Source: Thermoproteota archaeon
Lineage (GTDB): Archaea > Thermoproteota > Thermoprotei > Thermoproteales > Thermocladiaceae
Direction: 5' to 3'
Assembly (NCBI GenBank): GCA_013153275.1
Contig: JAADER010000033.1
Span: forward strand, 1-64,000
Length of the DNA: 64,000 bases
This document shows positions 50,456 through 59,187 of the stretch, piece by piece. The translations under genes were made by a program, and so were the position numbers. Position 1 is the stretch's first letter; every line of letters begins with the position of its first letter. Below the pieces are notes generated by a model that worked only from the letters and a program-made list of their open reading frames with translations, had not been told where the DNA came from and did not search any database.

Positions 50456-50860
50456 CTCGCTCTGTATTAGTCTCTCTGCCTCTTGAGGACTAGCCTTCGC
50501 GATGTTCCATAACCTCATTCCTTCATGTACAACATAGTTTAGTGACCTGGATCTCTGGAATCTCTTCCTTATCTCGCTCTTTATCAAGTTCTTTATGACT
50601 AGCTTCTTCAGAAACATAGATACCTTCACAATGCTTCTCTGGTCAACCTTCTCTCCAGCTATTCTGAGGAGAAGTCTCGCACGGATCGTGACTCTTCTTC
50701 CCTTACTCTCGTATATCACCTTTACGAGCGCCTGTATAAGCCTCTTCTCGAACTCTCTGTTCAGCTCCTCCTGCTTTCGTGGATGTTCGTTCACGATGTT
50801 CTCTCCACGTAGGTAGTTCTCTAAGTCATATATTAACGTATCGGTCCTATCTTTGAACAA
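50444..50860 (-). CDS. hypothetical protein downstream of pdxT
   Basis: A 138-residue basic, helical protein (EFEKRLIQALVKVIYESKG, LLLRIAGEKVDQRSIVKVSMFLKKL). The middle part could be a winged-helix-like fold, but I do not recognise a family. It begins inside the end of pdxT (14-bp overlap) and ends overlapping convergent ftr by 12 bp. Cotranscription with pdxT is likely. Confidence 0.65.
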   Translation of the reverse strand: MFKDRTDTLIYDLENYLRGENIVNEHPRKQEELNREFEKRLIQALVKVIYESKGRRVTIRARLLLRIAGEKVDQRSIVKVSMFLKKLVIKNLIKSEIRKRFQRSRSLNYVVHEGMRLWNIAKASPQEAERLIQSELAK

Positions 50861-51482
50861 GACCAGCTACCTCACAGATGAAGTATCTATGTACTCTAGT
50901 GTCTAGAACAAGCTCTGGATGAAATGCGCAGGCAAGCATGTTTCTCTGTCTTACCATTACTATAAGATCACCATATCTCTCATGTCTGAGCGTTGCGAGA
51001 GGCTGTGCATCGTTCCAGCATCTTACAGCTGCTGGAGCTCTTATGAATACAGCTCTGAAAGGTTGGTTACCTAGCACAGGTATCTTAAGGTCTACCTCGA
51101 ACGACTCTCTCTGTCTTCCAAACACGTTTCTTATGACAGATATGTCCATTACTCCGAGAAGAGGTTGAGAGGTCTCTCCAACTACGGCATCTCTGACCTC
51201 CTTAGCCATCATGACCATTCCAGCGCAGGTTCCGAGTGTTGGAAGACCGTTCTCTATTCTCTCTTTCAGCTTGTCAAGTATTCCTGTTCTTCTCGATACG
51301 AAGCCTATTGTTGTTGATTCTCCTCCAGGTATTGTTATTAGGTCTATCTTAGAGAGCTGGTCCACCTTCTTTACAAGTACTATCCTATAATCTACACCCA
51401 GCTCTCTAAGTGCTCTGTCTAACGCTTGAACATGTTCTTCTATATCTCCCTGTAGTGCTAGCACGCCTGCTACTATCACCAT
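50847..51482 (-). CDS. pdxT: pyridoxal 5'-phosphate synthase glutaminase subunit PdxT
   Basis: PdxT frees ammonia from glutamine for PdxS in vitamin B6 synthesis. The 211-residue protein has GVLALQGDIEEHV, IPGGESTTIG, the nucleophile Cys in LGTCAGMVMMA and the His/Glu pair in CAFHPELVLD. pdxS is not adjacent in this window. Confidence 0.95.
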   Translation of the reverse strand: MVIVAGVLALQGDIEEHVQALDRALRELGVDYRIVLVKKVDQLSKIDLITIPGGESTTIGFVSRRTGILDKLKERIENGLPTLGTCAGMVMMAKEVRDAVVGETSQPLLGVMDISVIRNVFGRQRESFEVDLKIPVLGNQPFRAVFIRAPAAVRCWNDAQPLATLRHERYGDLIVMVRQRNMLACAFHPELVLDTRVHRYFICEVAGLVQR

Positions 51483-51579
51483 CCCGGTCTAGCTAGATCT
51501 CGTCTCGCGGGTCTATTAATGTATTCTCAGTCACGCTAGCGCTCCTCATCTGTCAGCATACCCGTTAGTCATCACATTT

Positions 51580-51587
51580 TTATATGG
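51580..51587 (+). promoter_or_regulatory. TATA box that decides the RFC start
   Basis: TTATATGG at 51580-51587 predicts a transcription start near 51608. The ATG at 51589 would then lie upstream of the mRNA, so the ATG at 51616 is the likely start. Confidence 0.5.
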
Positions 51588-51615
51588 TATGGACGGATCT
51601 ATATATGTATACTGC

Positions 51616-52617
51616 ATGGTCGAGGTAGTAAGATTCGAACAACTATGGGTTGAGAAGTATCGTCCTAGGAGGATTGATGATATAATAGATCAGGACCACG
51701 TTAAGGAGAGGATAAAGGAGTTTATTAAGATTGGCGACCTACCTCATCTTCTATTTCACGGTCCTCCTGGTGTTGGTAAGACTACGATGGCTCTTGCAAT
51801 TGCTTACGAGCTATATGGTGATGCATGGAGAGAAAACGTACTCGAACTAAACGCAAGCGACGAAAGAGGAATAAACGTTATCCGTGAGAAAGTTAAGGAG
51901 TTTGCTAAGAGCCTTCCGACTGCCGGCAAGGTGTCGTTTAGACTAGTCATTCTTGATGAGGCTGACAACATGACAAGCGACGCACAACAGGCGCTTCGTC
52001 GTATAATGGAGATCTATTACCATACTGCACGCTTTATCCTGATAGCTAACTATGTGTCGGGAATAATCGAGCCTATACAGTCAAGATGCGCTGTCTTCAG
52101 ATTTGCACCAATCCCTAAGGAGGCGCTGTTCGAGAGGCTAAGATACATCGCATCCTGTGAAGGTCTCGAGATAACAGATGATGGTCTTGAGGCTATCTGG
52201 GAGATCTCGCAGGGAGACATGAGAAAAGCAATAAACACACTACAAGCAGCAGCCGCAGTATCGAGGAAGATAGATGCTGAGACAGTGTACAAGGCTCTAG
52301 GTAAGGCGAGCCCTACATTAATGAGAGCTTTCGTGTATGAAGCTGTACATGGTCAGTTCAGCTCTGCTATGAAGAGACTTGAGGAGCTGTTCAACGTGTA
52401 CTGTGCTGACCCTATAGATATTGTGAAGACGATACATAGGGAGGTCATGTCGTCTCACTCTCAGCTAAAGATTCCTGAGGTTGAGAAGCCTAAGATCATA
52501 GCCATGGTTGGCGATGCTCACTATAGGTTGCTTAGAGGTGCTGATCCTAGAGTGCAGATTCTCGGACTTCTATGTAAGATCAGGCGCAGACTTGTGAGCT
52601 CGGGCCCCGAATCCTGA
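51616..52617 (+). CDS. rfcS: replication factor C small subunit
   Basis: RFC loads the PCNA sliding clamp. With the start at 51616 the protein has 333 residues and begins just before FEQLWVEKYRPRRIDDI, the family opening. Walker A is GPPGVGKTT, Walker B LVILDEADNMT, sensor and arginine finger SRCAVFRF, and the C-terminal collar follows. An ATG nine codons upstream (51589) is possible but lies before the predicted transcript start. The large subunit gene is not next to it. Confidence 0.95.
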   Translation: MVEVVRFEQLWVEKYRPRRIDDIIDQDHVKERIKEFIKIGDLPHLLFHGPPGVGKTTMALAIAYELYGDAWRENVLELNASDERGINVIREKVKEFAKSLPTAGKVSFRLVILDEADNMTSDAQQALRRIMEIYYHTARFILIANYVSGIIEPIQSRCAVFRFAPIPKEALFERLRYIASCEGLEITDDGLEAIWEISQGDMRKAINTLQAAAAVSRKIDAETVYKALGKASPTLMRAFVYEAVHGQFSSAMKRLEELFNVYCADPIDIVKTIHREVMSSHSQLKIPEVEKPKIIAMVGDAHYRLLRGADPRVQILGLLCKIRRRLVSSGPES

Positions 52618-52640
52618 TAATTCTTCATTATCGTTATAGA

Positions 52641-52654
52641 GAAACCTTTTTAAA
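52641..52654 (+). promoter_or_regulatory. BRE/TATA promoter of the TFB gene
   Basis: GAAACC followed by TTTTTAAA (52641-52654) is a good BRE plus TATA pair, with the predicted start near 52677. GGGTG at 52690-52694 could act as a ribosome-binding site before ATG 52699. Confidence 0.55.
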
Positions 52655-52698
52655 CCTCTTACCATCTAGTTGAACACAAAGCTTAAAAGGGTGCTAGC

Positions 52699-53793
52699 AT
52701 GAGTTCGATATTCCAAACTCCGGGAGCTCGGGGGGAGGAGAAGGACAAGAACACGAGCAACCAGCAGTCTCAGGAGTCCACCACCTCCAGACCACAGACA
52801 TCTTCGATACTTGAGAAACTCTACTCGATACATAGGAAAGCAAAGACAGAGCAAGCGCAAGCCCAGAAGCCAGAGGAAGAGCAACGCACCCTAGTATGTC
52901 CTCACTGTGGATCTAACAGGATAATAAAGAACGAGCTTGGACAACTGGTATGTGAAAGATGTGGATTCGTGCTTGAGGATAGGCCAATAGATCTTGGCCC
53001 AGAGTGGAGAGCCTTCACACCAGAGGAGAAAGATGCGAGAGCAAGAACAGGAGGGCCTCTGAGACATGTAGGCCTCACAAGTGAGTCGCTTACCACTAAG
53101 ATAGATCTGGTACATAAGGACTCTAGCGGGAAGGAGCTGTCTCTGAAGCAGAAGCTCGAGATAATAAAGTTCAGAAAGTGGCAGCAGAGAATAAGAATAC
53201 AGACAAGCCATGAGAGAAATACCCTACAAGCACTTAACGAGCTCAACAGACTTGCATCACAGTTAAACATTCCGAAGACAGTAGTCGATGAGGCGCTAGC
53301 TATCTACATGAAGGTTCTCGAGCAGGGACTTGTCAAGGGCAGGAGCATAGAGGCCATAGTGGCAGCATGCTTACACATGGCCTGCAGGAAACATGGCATA
53401 CCTAGAGCGCTTGATGAGATAGCTCAGTATACAAAAGCTACGAGAAAAGAGATAGCACGATGCTTCAGACTGATTGCTAGAGAGCTTGGTATAAGACTGC
53501 CACTTGCCGATCCTAAGATGTATGTACCTAGAATATGTGAGCAGCTTAAGCTAAGTGGAGAGATAATGAGAGAGGCTATGAGAATTCTAGATGAGGCAAA
53601 GAGGCGAGGGCTCACGGCTGGCAAGGACCCAGCAGGTCTTGCGGCAGCAGCGGTCTACATAGCGTCTCTGCTCAAAGGTGAGATAAGGACACAGAAGGAG
53701 GTTGCGATGGCTGCTCAGGTCACGGAGGTCACTGTGAGGAACAGGTATAAGGAGCTTGCCAAGGAGCTCAATATTAAGATTCCTATAAAGTAG
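52699..53793 (+). CDS. tfb: transcription initiation factor TFB
   Basis: TFB recruits RNA polymerase to TBP-bound promoters. The zinc ribbon has C67, C70, C85 and C88, followed by the B-reader/linker region LGPEWRAFTPEEKDARARTGGP. Two cyclin folds occupy about residues 170-364 and include the repeated VEAIVAACLHMACRKHGIPR and PAGLAAAAVYIASLLKGE. The first 62 residues, before the ribbon, are a low-complexity Gln/Ser/Thr/Glu-rich tail longer than in most TFBs. The C-terminal recognition helix contains VTEVTVRNRYKEL. Confidence 0.96.
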   Translation: MSSIFQTPGARGEEKDKNTSNQQSQESTTSRPQTSSILEKLYSIHRKAKTEQAQAQKPEEEQRTLVCPHCGSNRIIKNELGQLVCERCGFVLEDRPIDLGPEWRAFTPEEKDARARTGGPLRHVGLTSESLTTKIDLVHKDSSGKELSLKQKLEIIKFRKWQQRIRIQTSHERNTLQALNELNRLASQLNIPKTVVDEALAIYMKVLEQGLVKGRSIEAIVAACLHMACRKHGIPRALDEIAQYTKATRKEIARCFRLIARELGIRLPLADPKMYVPRICEQLKLSGEIMREAMRILDEAKRRGLTAGKDPAGLAAAAVYIASLLKGEIRTQKEVAMAAQVTEVTVRNRYKELAKELNIKIPIK

Positions 53794-53842
53794 TAGTCTA
53801 CATGATAGGAAACATATATAAACTTTCACCTATTTTCTGTCA

Positions 53843-54283
53843 GTGTTCATAAGAGGAGTAAAATACCTCGAGGAGTGTAATATATGTGAGAGTATTAAGA
53901 AGGGGGACCTGGTATTGGAGAGCGATGATAGGTACATAGTCTATGTATGTAGGAGACCGTACAATAATGGTCATCTAATTATCACATTAAGAGAGCATAC
54001 CCCGCTAAACAGAGTTGACCCAGCTGTTATTAAGAACCTATTTAAGATCTGTAAGAACTGTATAAGACTTTTATCGGAAGCTTATTCACCACATGGTTTT
54101 AATATAGATATAATTTATGAGCCTCATGTAGCATTTCAGGTAGTGCCTAGATGGAATGGTGATGCAAGTTTTGTATCAGTCTTTCATAATACTAGAGTTA
54201 TCGCGGAACCTCCACATCTGACGTTGAGATATCTTAGGGAGGTTTCCTGTAGGACAGGTATAAAGTTGTTAGGAGGTCTGTAA
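53843..54283 (+). CDS. HIT-family protein with degenerate catalytic triad
   Basis: The 146-residue protein has the HIT fold pattern: CNICESIKKGD near the start, NNGHLIITLREHTP, and the motif region EPHVAFQVVPRW. In active HIT enzymes this is HxHxH; here H95 is kept but the middle, nucleophilic His is Ala (A97) and the third is Gln (Q99). It is therefore unlikely to have the usual nucleotide hydrolase activity. Start is GTG at 53843. A small membrane-anchored gene overlaps its stop by one base. Confidence 0.78.
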   Translation: MFIRGVKYLEECNICESIKKGDLVLESDDRYIVYVCRRPYNNGHLIITLREHTPLNRVDPAVIKNLFKICKNCIRLLSEAYSPHGFNIDIIYEPHVAFQVVPRWNGDASFVSVFHNTRVIAEPPHLTLRYLREVSCRTGIKLLGGL

Positions 54284-54651
54284 TGATTGTATATGATATA
54301 ATTTTTTCGATTACTGTCGTTTCTCTTTGTTTAGTAGTGTTTATTAGACTTGTGAGTGATTATAGGCTCGTTTTCACGGTTTCAAAGCTTCTTAAGAAGG
54401 AGTACAAGGTTACCCCTAAGAGACCCCTAATCATTAATCTAGGAATCAACATGTTTATGCAGAATTACGATATTGTCAATGTTGAATGTGTTAATGGCGA
54501 TGCTTATCTTGAGTATCCTGACATTATCGTGATTAGGGATGTGCAACCAGACATATATACAGGTAAAGCATATCTTTACGTAACGGTGCGAGTTTATGGG
54601 AGACTGGACACTTATGAGATAACTCGTAAGATAGTTCTCTCTTTTGCATAG
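54283..54651 (+). CDS. small protein with N-terminal membrane helix, function unknown
   Basis: A 122-residue protein with one membrane helix (about residues 5-24, IIFSITVVSLCLVVFIRLV) and a roughly 95-residue soluble domain that looks beta-rich (YDIVNVECVNGDAYLEYPDIIVI). It starts at the last base of the HIT gene stop, so it is cotranslated with it. No family recognised. Confidence 0.6.
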   Translation: MIVYDIIFSITVVSLCLVVFIRLVSDYRLVFTVSKLLKKEYKVTPKRPLIINLGINMFMQNYDIVNVECVNGDAYLEYPDIIVIRDVQPDIYTGKAYLYVTVRVYGRLDTYEITRKIVLSFA

Positions 54652-54652
54652 C

Positions 54653-55006
54653 TCACTCTCTTCTTACCAGCTCTATGCTTAGTAGTGTGAGGACTGTGTC
54701 TATCAGAATGTTGCTGGTGAACGCTATGTATGCTGTGAGTATCCTTAATCCTGAAGTGATGAGTACTGAGAGAAGCCCTATGTCTGTTATTAGACAGACC
54801 GAGGACGTCACTAGTAGGAGGAGTTTTCCTTTCTCAGGTGTTATCTGATGTATCAGTATGACTGTGAGTATCAGTATGACCTCTACGAACTGTATTGCGA
54901 GTATGAGGCGTGCATAGAGTAGGAATAGAAAGCTCTCTAAGATGAGGTAGAGAAGTACAAGCTCCACTCCTCTCACATATGCTAATATTGTGAGGATCTT
55001 TCTCAT
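54653..55006 (-). CDS. small integral membrane protein, function unknown
   Basis: A 117-residue, very hydrophobic protein with about four predicted membrane helices (residues 17-37, 39-52, 62-81 and 88-110) and charged ends (MRKI and ELVRRE). It is convergent with the membrane-anchored gene, one base apart, and divergent from eL13. No motif or family is recognised. Confidence 0.55.
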   Translation of the reverse strand: MRKILTILAYVRGVELVLLYLILESFLFLLYARLILAIQFVEVILILTVILIHQITPEKGKLLLLVTSSVCLITDIGLLSVLITSGLRILTAYIAFTSNILIDTVLTLLSIELVRRE

Positions 55007-55037
55007 CTAATGCTTGCTATGAGAGCCTGGGAGAACG

Positions 55038-55047
55038 TTTTTAAATA
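55038..55047 (+). promoter_or_regulatory. TATA box for the eL13 gene
   Basis: TTTTTAAATA predicts transcription starting near 55069, between the possible TTG 55063 and ATG 55075, which favours the ATG. Confidence 0.5.
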
Positions 55048-55074
55048 CTAGTCTAGGCTAGATTGAGAAGAATA

Positions 55075-55548
55075 ATGTCGGCCAGCAGGAACGTACCTGT
55101 AGTACCTCCACCACCACCTCTAGTGAAGGTTCCACGATTAATAAAGTATGGTGGCCTGCCACCACATGAGTGGAAGGAAGGTAGAGGATACTCTATAGGA
55201 GAGATAAAGGCTCTGGGTCTCACTGTGAGAGATGCTAGACTTCTCGGAATATATGTCGATGAGAGAAGAAGAACAACATGGCAACATAATGTAGATAGAC
55301 TACGTGAGTGGCTAATAAAGGTTCTCAAGGGAGAGATTGCTCCACCTGACCCGGCTCTTCCAAAGGTCATAAAGATCAAGCCTAAGAGAGGAAGGGTATA
55401 CAGAGGACTCACACCGGCTGGAAGAAGGATGAGAGGACTCATGTCTGTCAAGCTTAGAGAGACTCACAGGCACAAGTGGAAGAAGAAACAGAAAGAGAGG
55501 GAGCTCAAGAAGAGGCATGAGGTTGTTAGAGCTAAGGGAGGACACTAG
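55075..55548 (+). CDS. rpl13e: large-subunit ribosomal protein eL13
   Basis: The 157-residue basic protein matches archaeal eL13: a Pro-rich N-terminal tail, [33 protein letters not shown], shown in part as the conserved core, and a very basic C-terminal tail ([14 protein letters not shown]). eL13 is found in crenarchaea but not in all archaea, which supports the lineage call. The frame is open from TTG 55063, but ATG 55075 fits the TATA box. It overlaps convergent HAD by 4 bp. Confidence 0.9.
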   Translation: MSASRNVPVVPPPPPLVKVPRLIKYGGLPPHEWKEGRGYSIGEIKALGLTVRDARLLGIYVDERRRTTWQHNVDRLREWLIKVLKGEIAPPDPALPKVIKIKPKRGRVYRGLTPAGRRMRGLMSVKLRETHRHKWKKKQKERELKKRHEVVRAKGGH

Positions 55549-56285
55549 GAGGATCCCAACACTATTGGTATTATCTCTCTGAGAGAGCTCACAGTATAGT
55601 CAGGAACGAGCTCAGTCTTCTTGTCTCCTCTGTTAACGAATATTATTTTAAGTCCTACAAGTTTCGATCCTATAATGTCCTCAAGTAGACCGCTCACGAG
55701 GACGCACTCATCCTTATACGCTTTTGCTCTCGTCAGTGCTGCCTGATAGATTCTTAATGAGGGTTTACCTGCTCTAGACAGGTCTGAGCTTATGACACCT
55801 TTGAAATATTTCAGCATGTTATGCTTTAAGAGTATCTTCTTTGCAATATCATTATCAAGGTTCGTTAATATGTACATGTCTATGTTGTTCTCACTCAACT
55901 TTGAAACTGTCTCAGGCACGTCATCGTATATCTGTGCCTGTTCCACGAATATTGACGATATAGCGTTGCTGAAGTAATCAACTTCCTGAGGGCTGAGGCT
56001 CAGTGTGTACTGTTTTACAACTGATATCACTACCTCACGTGCTAGCTGTCTGAGCGACCTATACGCTCCCTTGCTTATGAGCATGTTATACTTATTTGTC
56101 CACTCTGTTCTAACTTTCTCCGCTATCTCACTTATCTGAGCTGGTAATCGCAACTCTGATGCGAGGAGCCTCGCAATCTCTTCATGAAGTCTTTCAACTT
56201 TTATCAATGTGTCAAGAAGCTCAAAGAACACGACCTTAAATCTCATAAACCTCATGGTATGTGGGGAGAGTTTTAAAAGATTCAC
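55545..56285 (-). CDS. HAD-superfamily-like protein with altered nucleophile
   Basis: The 246-residue protein has the haloacid-dehalogenase layout: motif [12 protein letters not shown] near residue 22, a helical cap, motif [10 protein letters not shown], motif [15 protein letters not shown] and motif [16 protein letters not shown]. In motif I the nucleophilic Asp is Glu (E22), which would hinder phosphoaspartate formation. It may be inactive or use other chemistry. Met11 or Met14 are alternative starts closer to motif I. It lies 10 bp after the HTH gene on the same strand. Confidence 0.72.
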   Translation of the reverse strand: MNLLKLSPHTMRFMRFKVVFFELLDTLIKVERLHEEIARLLASELRLPAQISEIAEKVRTEWTNKYNMLISKGAYRSLRQLAREVVISVVKQYTLSLSPQEVDYFSNAISSIFVEQAQIYDDVPETVSKLSENNIDMYILTNLDNDIAKKILLKHNMLKYFKGVISSDLSRAGKPSLRIYQAALTRAKAYKDECVLVSGLLEDIIGSKLVGLKIIFVNRGDKKTELVPDYTVSSLREIIPIVLGSS

Positions 56286-56295
56286 TATTATGTTA

Positions 56296-57066
56296 CTATA
56301 GTTCTGACAGTGATCCTAGCCTTCTGAGGTTCCTAATTATATCGCTTATGCTTAGCCTCGTTACGACGAGAGGAATTCTATCTCTCTTAGCTATCTCGAG
56401 ACCAAGAGGATCCGGCCTCTCGATACCGTGAAGTACGACCACTGCTGGTCTCAGATCTGTGAATGCTAGAAATGTATGTATGGCTATGAGAGGCGATCTT
56501 CCATATTTCACGTTTGTAAATATCGCAGCTCTCTCTGTTGTTGTACCGTAGAGCCTAAAATAGTCCTGGGGAGAGACTTCTAGAACTAGTCTTATACTGT
56601 CAACGATTGTGTATCCATGTATATCAATCTTGTAGTAGTCTGGCTGGACAACGACCTCTCCATCTATGGCCTTGAGGAAGTCTTCGAAGCTTATTGGTCT
56701 AGTGAAGTCCATCATGTCTATGACGGCTGCGAGATAACGGTCACTCATGGTGAGCTGTCTCATCAGGAGCTCGAGCCTCTTTCCTCCTCTCTCAAGCTCA
56801 ATAGATATTAATGTGGTCACGAACTTTCTAATGAAGTATGATCCGGGGCTCTTTCTTCGTCCTGACTCGTAGTCGCTTATCACGCTTGGAGTCGTTCCCA
56901 TCCTCTCTGCAAGCTCTGCCTGCGATACTTCGAAGAACTCTCGCCATTTTCTCATCATCCTGCCAGGGTTGTCTGAGAGCACTATCTCGCCAGCTATCAG
57001 GCGTGAAATATCTGAGAGCAAGTCCCTACCGAAGTCCAGCATCTCGAAAGATGAGACAGGGAACAA
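56296..57066 (-). CDS. XRE-type helix-turn-helix transcriptional regulator
   Basis: The 256-residue protein has an HTH_3 domain at about residues 38-85 (REFFEVSQAELAERMGTTPSVISDYESGRRKSPG, in part), then a C-terminal 140-residue domain with AIFTNVKYGRSPLIAIHTFLAF and VVVLHGIERPDPL. This combination is a conserved archaeal regulator family (COG1709 type, by my recognition). It is divergent from the coiled-coil gene across only 28 bp, so it could control that promoter. Target unknown. Confidence 0.82.
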   Translation of the reverse strand: MFPVSSFEMLDFGRDLLSDISRLIAGEIVLSDNPGRMMRKWREFFEVSQAELAERMGTTPSVISDYESGRRKSPGSYFIRKFVTTLISIELERGGKRLELLMRQLTMSDRYLAAVIDMMDFTRPISFEDFLKAIDGEVVVQPDYYKIDIHGYTIVDSIRLVLEVSPQDYFRLYGTTTERAAIFTNVKYGRSPLIAIHTFLAFTDLRPAVVVLHGIERPDPLGLEIAKRDRIPLVVTRLSISDIIRNLRRLGSLSEL

Positions 57067-57094
57067 TGTTTAAAACCTTCATCTACGTCTTCTC

Positions 57095-58090
57095 ATGGAA
57101 ATGCTGATTAACTTGGAACAGCTCGAGAGACAGCTTCAAGAGATAGAGTCCAGGTTTAATGATATTAACTCAAGAATCGAGGAGAGGCTTAACAACATAG
57201 CGCAGCTTAAGGCTGAGCTTAACAACGTTAGAGCCGAGATAGATAAGGTTAGGGCACAGCTGGAGAAGCTTAATGGTGAGCTTGCGGAGAAGCGTAGGAA
57301 GCTACAAGAGCTGAAGCAGAGGAGGCAGGAGCTGATAAATAGGCTCAGGGAATTGAAGCAGAGGAAGAGAGATCTAGCTAACGAGCTTCGCCAGAAGAAG
57401 GAGCTTGTCAAGAAGCTTGGTCAGATGATAACCGAGCTCAAGCAACAGATGAGGCTAGGCAAGAAGCTCAGCAAGGACGATATTAGGAGGATGATAGAGC
57501 AGCTTGAGCTTGAGCATGAGATCTCTCCGACCGACCCGATGAGAGAGTGGGAGTTCTTTAAGAGGATAATGAGTCTTGAGAGAGAGCTTAACATAATGGA
57601 GCTTACTGAGAAGCTGAGAGAGAGAGCTAACAGCCTAGTAATGGACATAGACTACATAAGGAGCGAGCTTGTACTTACAGGTGAGGAGATAAGGAAGATA
57701 TCCGAGAAGGAGATACCGTCGATAAATCAGGAGATAGAGAAGACTAGGCAGGAAATAGGCTCACTCATAGAGAACATTAGGCAGCTCATAAGTCAGCGAG
57801 AACAACTTAAGCAGAGGAGAGACTCCATAAAGGAGGAGATACTGAAGAACTATGCAGAGATAAAGAAGTTGAAGGAACAGCTCTTCGAGCTCAGACAGGA
57901 GCTAGAGAAGATCCAGATACTTAAGGTTGCTGCAGAGAAGAGCCAGAAGCTAATGCAGAAGATGCAGAAGAAGATCGAGGTAAAGAGAAACCTGGAAGAG
58001 AGGTTCAAACAAGCATATGAGAGACTAATGAAAGGCGAGAGAGTGAGTCTGGAGGAGTTAAATATTGCTGAATACATAGAGAAAGAGTAG
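57095..58090 (+). CDS. archaeal long coiled-coil protein (COG1340-like)
   Basis: The 331-residue protein is almost wholly coiled coil (residues 3-115 and 150-300), with Leu/Glu/Lys/Arg heptads and a non-coil break around ELEHEISPTDPMREWEFFK, a hallmark segment of this archaeal family. It resembles the arms of SMC proteins but has no ATPase head. The cellular role is unknown. TTTAAAACC at 57069-57077 is a TATA box so close that a start at Met3 (57101) is as likely. DUF373 follows by five bases. Confidence 0.85.
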   Translation: MEMLINLEQLERQLQEIESRFNDINSRIEERLNNIAQLKAELNNVRAEIDKVRAQLEKLNGELAEKRRKLQELKQRRQELINRLRELKQRKRDLANELRQKKELVKKLGQMITELKQQMRLGKKLSKDDIRRMIEQLELEHEISPTDPMREWEFFKRIMSLERELNIMELTEKLRERANSLVMDIDYIRSELVLTGEEIRKISEKEIPSINQEIEKTRQEIGSLIENIRQLISQREQLKQRRDSIKEEILKNYAEIKKLKEQLFELRQELEKIQILKVAAEKSQKLMQKMQKKIEVKRNLEERFKQAYERLMKGERVSLEELNIAEYIEKE

Positions 58091-58095
58091 GCTTA

Positions 58096-59187
58096 ATGTC
58101 TGTACCTGTAAGAAAGATACTTGTACTCTGCATAGACAGGGATAACGACGTAGGAAGCAGACTCGGAATACCTACCCCCGTGATAGGTAGAGAACAGCTA
58201 CTCAACGTTGCTGTACAGTACATACTCAGATACCCAGACGACTCTGACGCTAACGCCATGTTTGGAGCAATACAGCTCTACGATAACCTCGTAGCATCCC
58301 TAGGAAGAGAGAACGTAGAGGTAGCTCTAGTCACGGGAGCCGAGAGCGAGGACACAATGGCTGATCTGAAGCTACTAGGAGAGGTCGATATAGTGTTAGC
58401 AAGATTCAATGCGGATGCAATAATAGTGGTCTCCGATGGCCCTGCAGATGAGGCAGTAGTGCCTCTATTACAGTCAAGGAGACCCGTGATCTCAGTACGC
58501 AGAATAGTTGTAAGACAGTCAAGAGGTTTCGAGGAGTTTGCAGTACTTGCAAAGTACTACCTAACGAAGCTGTTCGTAGAACCTAAATATAGGAAATATG
58601 CTCTAGGATTGCCAGGTCTCATACTGCTACTATATGGTATCGCAAGCATTGTGGCATCAAACCTTCCATCAATAGTTGCAGCACTTATAGGATCCATAAT
58701 CGCCTTACTGATAGGTGTTGGTGCCCTGCTCTTCGCATTTAACATCCATGAGAAGATACTCAGCTTCATAAGGAGATACGAGCTCACATTCTTCACCATC
58801 GTTGTGTCAGCTATGTTACTGATCCTCTATCCTCTAGTTAACATATATGTTCTCGGCGTACCACTAAGAAGCATAATACTCACAAGACCGACAATATTTG
58901 ACGTGCTCAGCATAGCAATAGCTATAGCACTATTCACAAACATAGTAGAGATATATGCAAAGAAGGGAATAATACCTGTAAGAAAAGTAGTGACAAGCAT
59001 AGCAGTATCACTGTTCCCAGCTCTAGTGATAAACGGAATGATATGGTTCATACTTAAGGTAATAACGTTCTCAGAGTTCGTAGGACTAGTCACGGGCTAC
59101 ATCGTGATAAATATAATAGCCATAGGACTAGCATTAAGATTGTTAAGAAGATATCATGAGAAAGGTATCAGCTATCCTCAGTATTAG
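58096..59187 (+). CDS. DUF373 family membrane protein
   Basis: The 363-residue protein has the DUF373 N-terminal domain: LVLCIDRDNDVG, then TPVIGREQLLNVAV, DSDANAMFGAIQLYDNL and VVSDGPADEAVVP, followed by five or more membrane helices from about residue 175 to the C-terminus. It is conserved in archaea but of unknown function. It sits between the coiled-coil gene and a methyltransferase that overlaps its end by 32 bp. Confidence 0.9.
   Translation: MSVPVRKILVLCIDRDNDVGSRLGIPTPVIGREQLLNVAVQYILRYPDDSDANAMFGAIQLYDNLVASLGRENVEVALVTGAESEDTMADLKLLGEVDIVLARFNADAIIVVSDGPADEAVVPLLQSRRPVISVRRIVVRQSRGFEEFAVLAKYYLTKLFVEPKYRKYALGLPGLILLLYGIASIVASNLPSIVAALIGSIIALLIGVGALLFAFNIHEKILSFIRRYELTFFTIVVSAMLLILYPLVNIYVLGVPLRSIILTRPTIFDVLSIAIAIALFTNIVEIYAKKGIIPVRKVVTSIAVSLFPALVINGMIWFILKVITFSEFVGLVTGYIVINIIAIGLALRLLRRYHEKGISYPQY

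Noticed and set aside
51483-51579. GATGA/CTGA-like words on the minus strand upstream of pdxT as a C/D RNA
   Set aside because: Only half of the box set is present and spacing is wrong for an archaeal guide RNA.
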